The translations under genes were made by a program, and so were the position numbers. From assembly GCF_007655005.1 (NCBI RefSeq), contig NZ_SZVW01000001.1:124001-188000 (forward strand): a stretch of 64,000 nucleotides of DNA, written 5' to 3'. Source of the DNA: Streptomyces tibetensis. GTDB lineage: Bacteria; Actinomycetota; Actinomycetes; Streptomycetales; Streptomycetaceae. The notes under the pieces are model-generated. The model was not told the DNA's origin and searched no databases. It was given only the letters and a program-made list of their open reading frames with translations. Positions 63,630 through 64,000 of this stretch are shown here, piece by piece (position 1 is the stretch's first letter; each line of letters starts with the position of its first letter).

Positions 63630-64000
63630 CCGGAGATCTTGATGGTGCCGCTGGAGAAGGTCGGGACTTGCAAGTCGACCTCGGCCGTGCTCGTGGGAGG
63701 CGCGGGGAACTGCATGAAGACCGGGAGGGTCTGCCCCGCCTCGAGGTTGCCGAGGCCGGTTGTCGTCAGCGGGCGCCCTTCCGTGTCGCGGAGCGTGTAA
63801 TAGCGCTTCTTCCCCTTGGCATCCACCAGGGTGGCACCACCGAGCGAGGGCCCGTGCGCGATGACCTCCGTCTCGTCACCGCTCGTCTGAGGAGGGACCA
63901 CCGCCGACTTGTCTCCGTCGTTCTTCACCACTCCGTTCACGGTGAGGAAGCCGCCCGAGTCCCTCGCGGCAGACGTGATCTGAAGGAGCAGTCCGCCCGT
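63626..64000 (-). CDS. Hypothetical exported protein, 5' part beyond the window
   Basis: The last 124 codons of a gene open to the right edge. It has beta-rich segments (GGFLTVNGVVKNDGDKSAVV; AKGKKRYYTLRDTEGRPLTTTGLG; TLPVFMQFPAPP) resembling an immunoglobulin-like or DUF4352-type fold. It is coupled to the OmpA-type gene by a GTGA overlap. Such pairs accompany Flp/Tad pilus genes in streptomycetes, which fits the pilin-like toxin next door. No function is recognised. Confidence 0.7.
   Translation of the reverse strand, partial: TGGLLLQITSAARDSGGFLTVNGVVKNDGDKSAVVPPQTSGDETEVIAHGPSLGGATLVDAKGKKRYYTLRDTEGRPLTTTGLGNLEAGQTLPVFMQFPAPPTSTAEVDLQVPTFSSGTIKISG

Overview
The window is very GC-rich actinobacterial DNA: third codon positions are almost all G or C, GTG starts are common, and neighbouring genes are often fused by 4-nt ATGA or GTGA overlaps. 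The gene content (crt/lit carotenoid genes, a WhiB protein, polyphosphate glucokinase, paired fumarases, DUF4245, DUF1707 and DUF6542 proteins, OxyR-AhpCD) indicates a Streptomyces-type chromosome. No rRNA, tRNA or CRISPR array was recognised.

1-7 kb is a light-responsive carotenoid region. A crtY-crtT-crtU operon (crtU runs off the left edge) lies downstream of litR, which encodes a MerR/B12-binding photoreceptor repressor. litR is divergent from the ECF sigma factor gene litS across a clear inverted-repeat operator. litS is followed by a DUF4397 surface protein, a class F sortase and a soluble zinc anti-sigma protein. 7-13.5 kb is accessory: an SMI1/KNR4-type protein, a carboxylesterase with a truncated oxidoreductase remnant, an AraC regulator, a tandem MmcQ/YjbR pair, and rarA.

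14-31.6 kb is mostly core: ychF, ppgK, ispH, an APC permease, xseA/xseB, a nitroreductase, glpX, a WhiB protein, class I and class II fumarases side by side, and a GAF-PP2C-HATPase regulator. At 31.6-32.9 kb a lower-GC islet holds a small secreted protein and a transposase remnant between two near-identical terminators. 32.9-47.7 kb continues with a class A PBP, an SPFH protein coupled to a ribbon-helix-helix protein, a PadR-controlled ABC exporter, OxyR-AhpC-AhpD, an AI-2E-type permease, a secreted lytic transglycosylase, a PIN-PhoH ATPase and an isoprenyl transferase.

47.7-64 kb is accessory. It contains a 1-kb divergent gap with an orphan U-tract terminator, an AlkZ-like protein, a methyltransferase, a GNAT, an LLM oxidoreductase, and a six-gene operon around two WXG-type proteins. 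At the right end is a polymorphic-toxin locus: an 858-aa protein joining membrane helices, a Flp-pilin-like segment, a long acidic linker and a C-terminal PD-(D/E)XK-like nuclease. A putative immunity gene follows it, and an OmpA-like protein operon lies upstream.

A recurrent oddity is tandem repetition of gene 3' ends, stop codon included, at litR, oxyR and the 50-kb methyltransferase gene.
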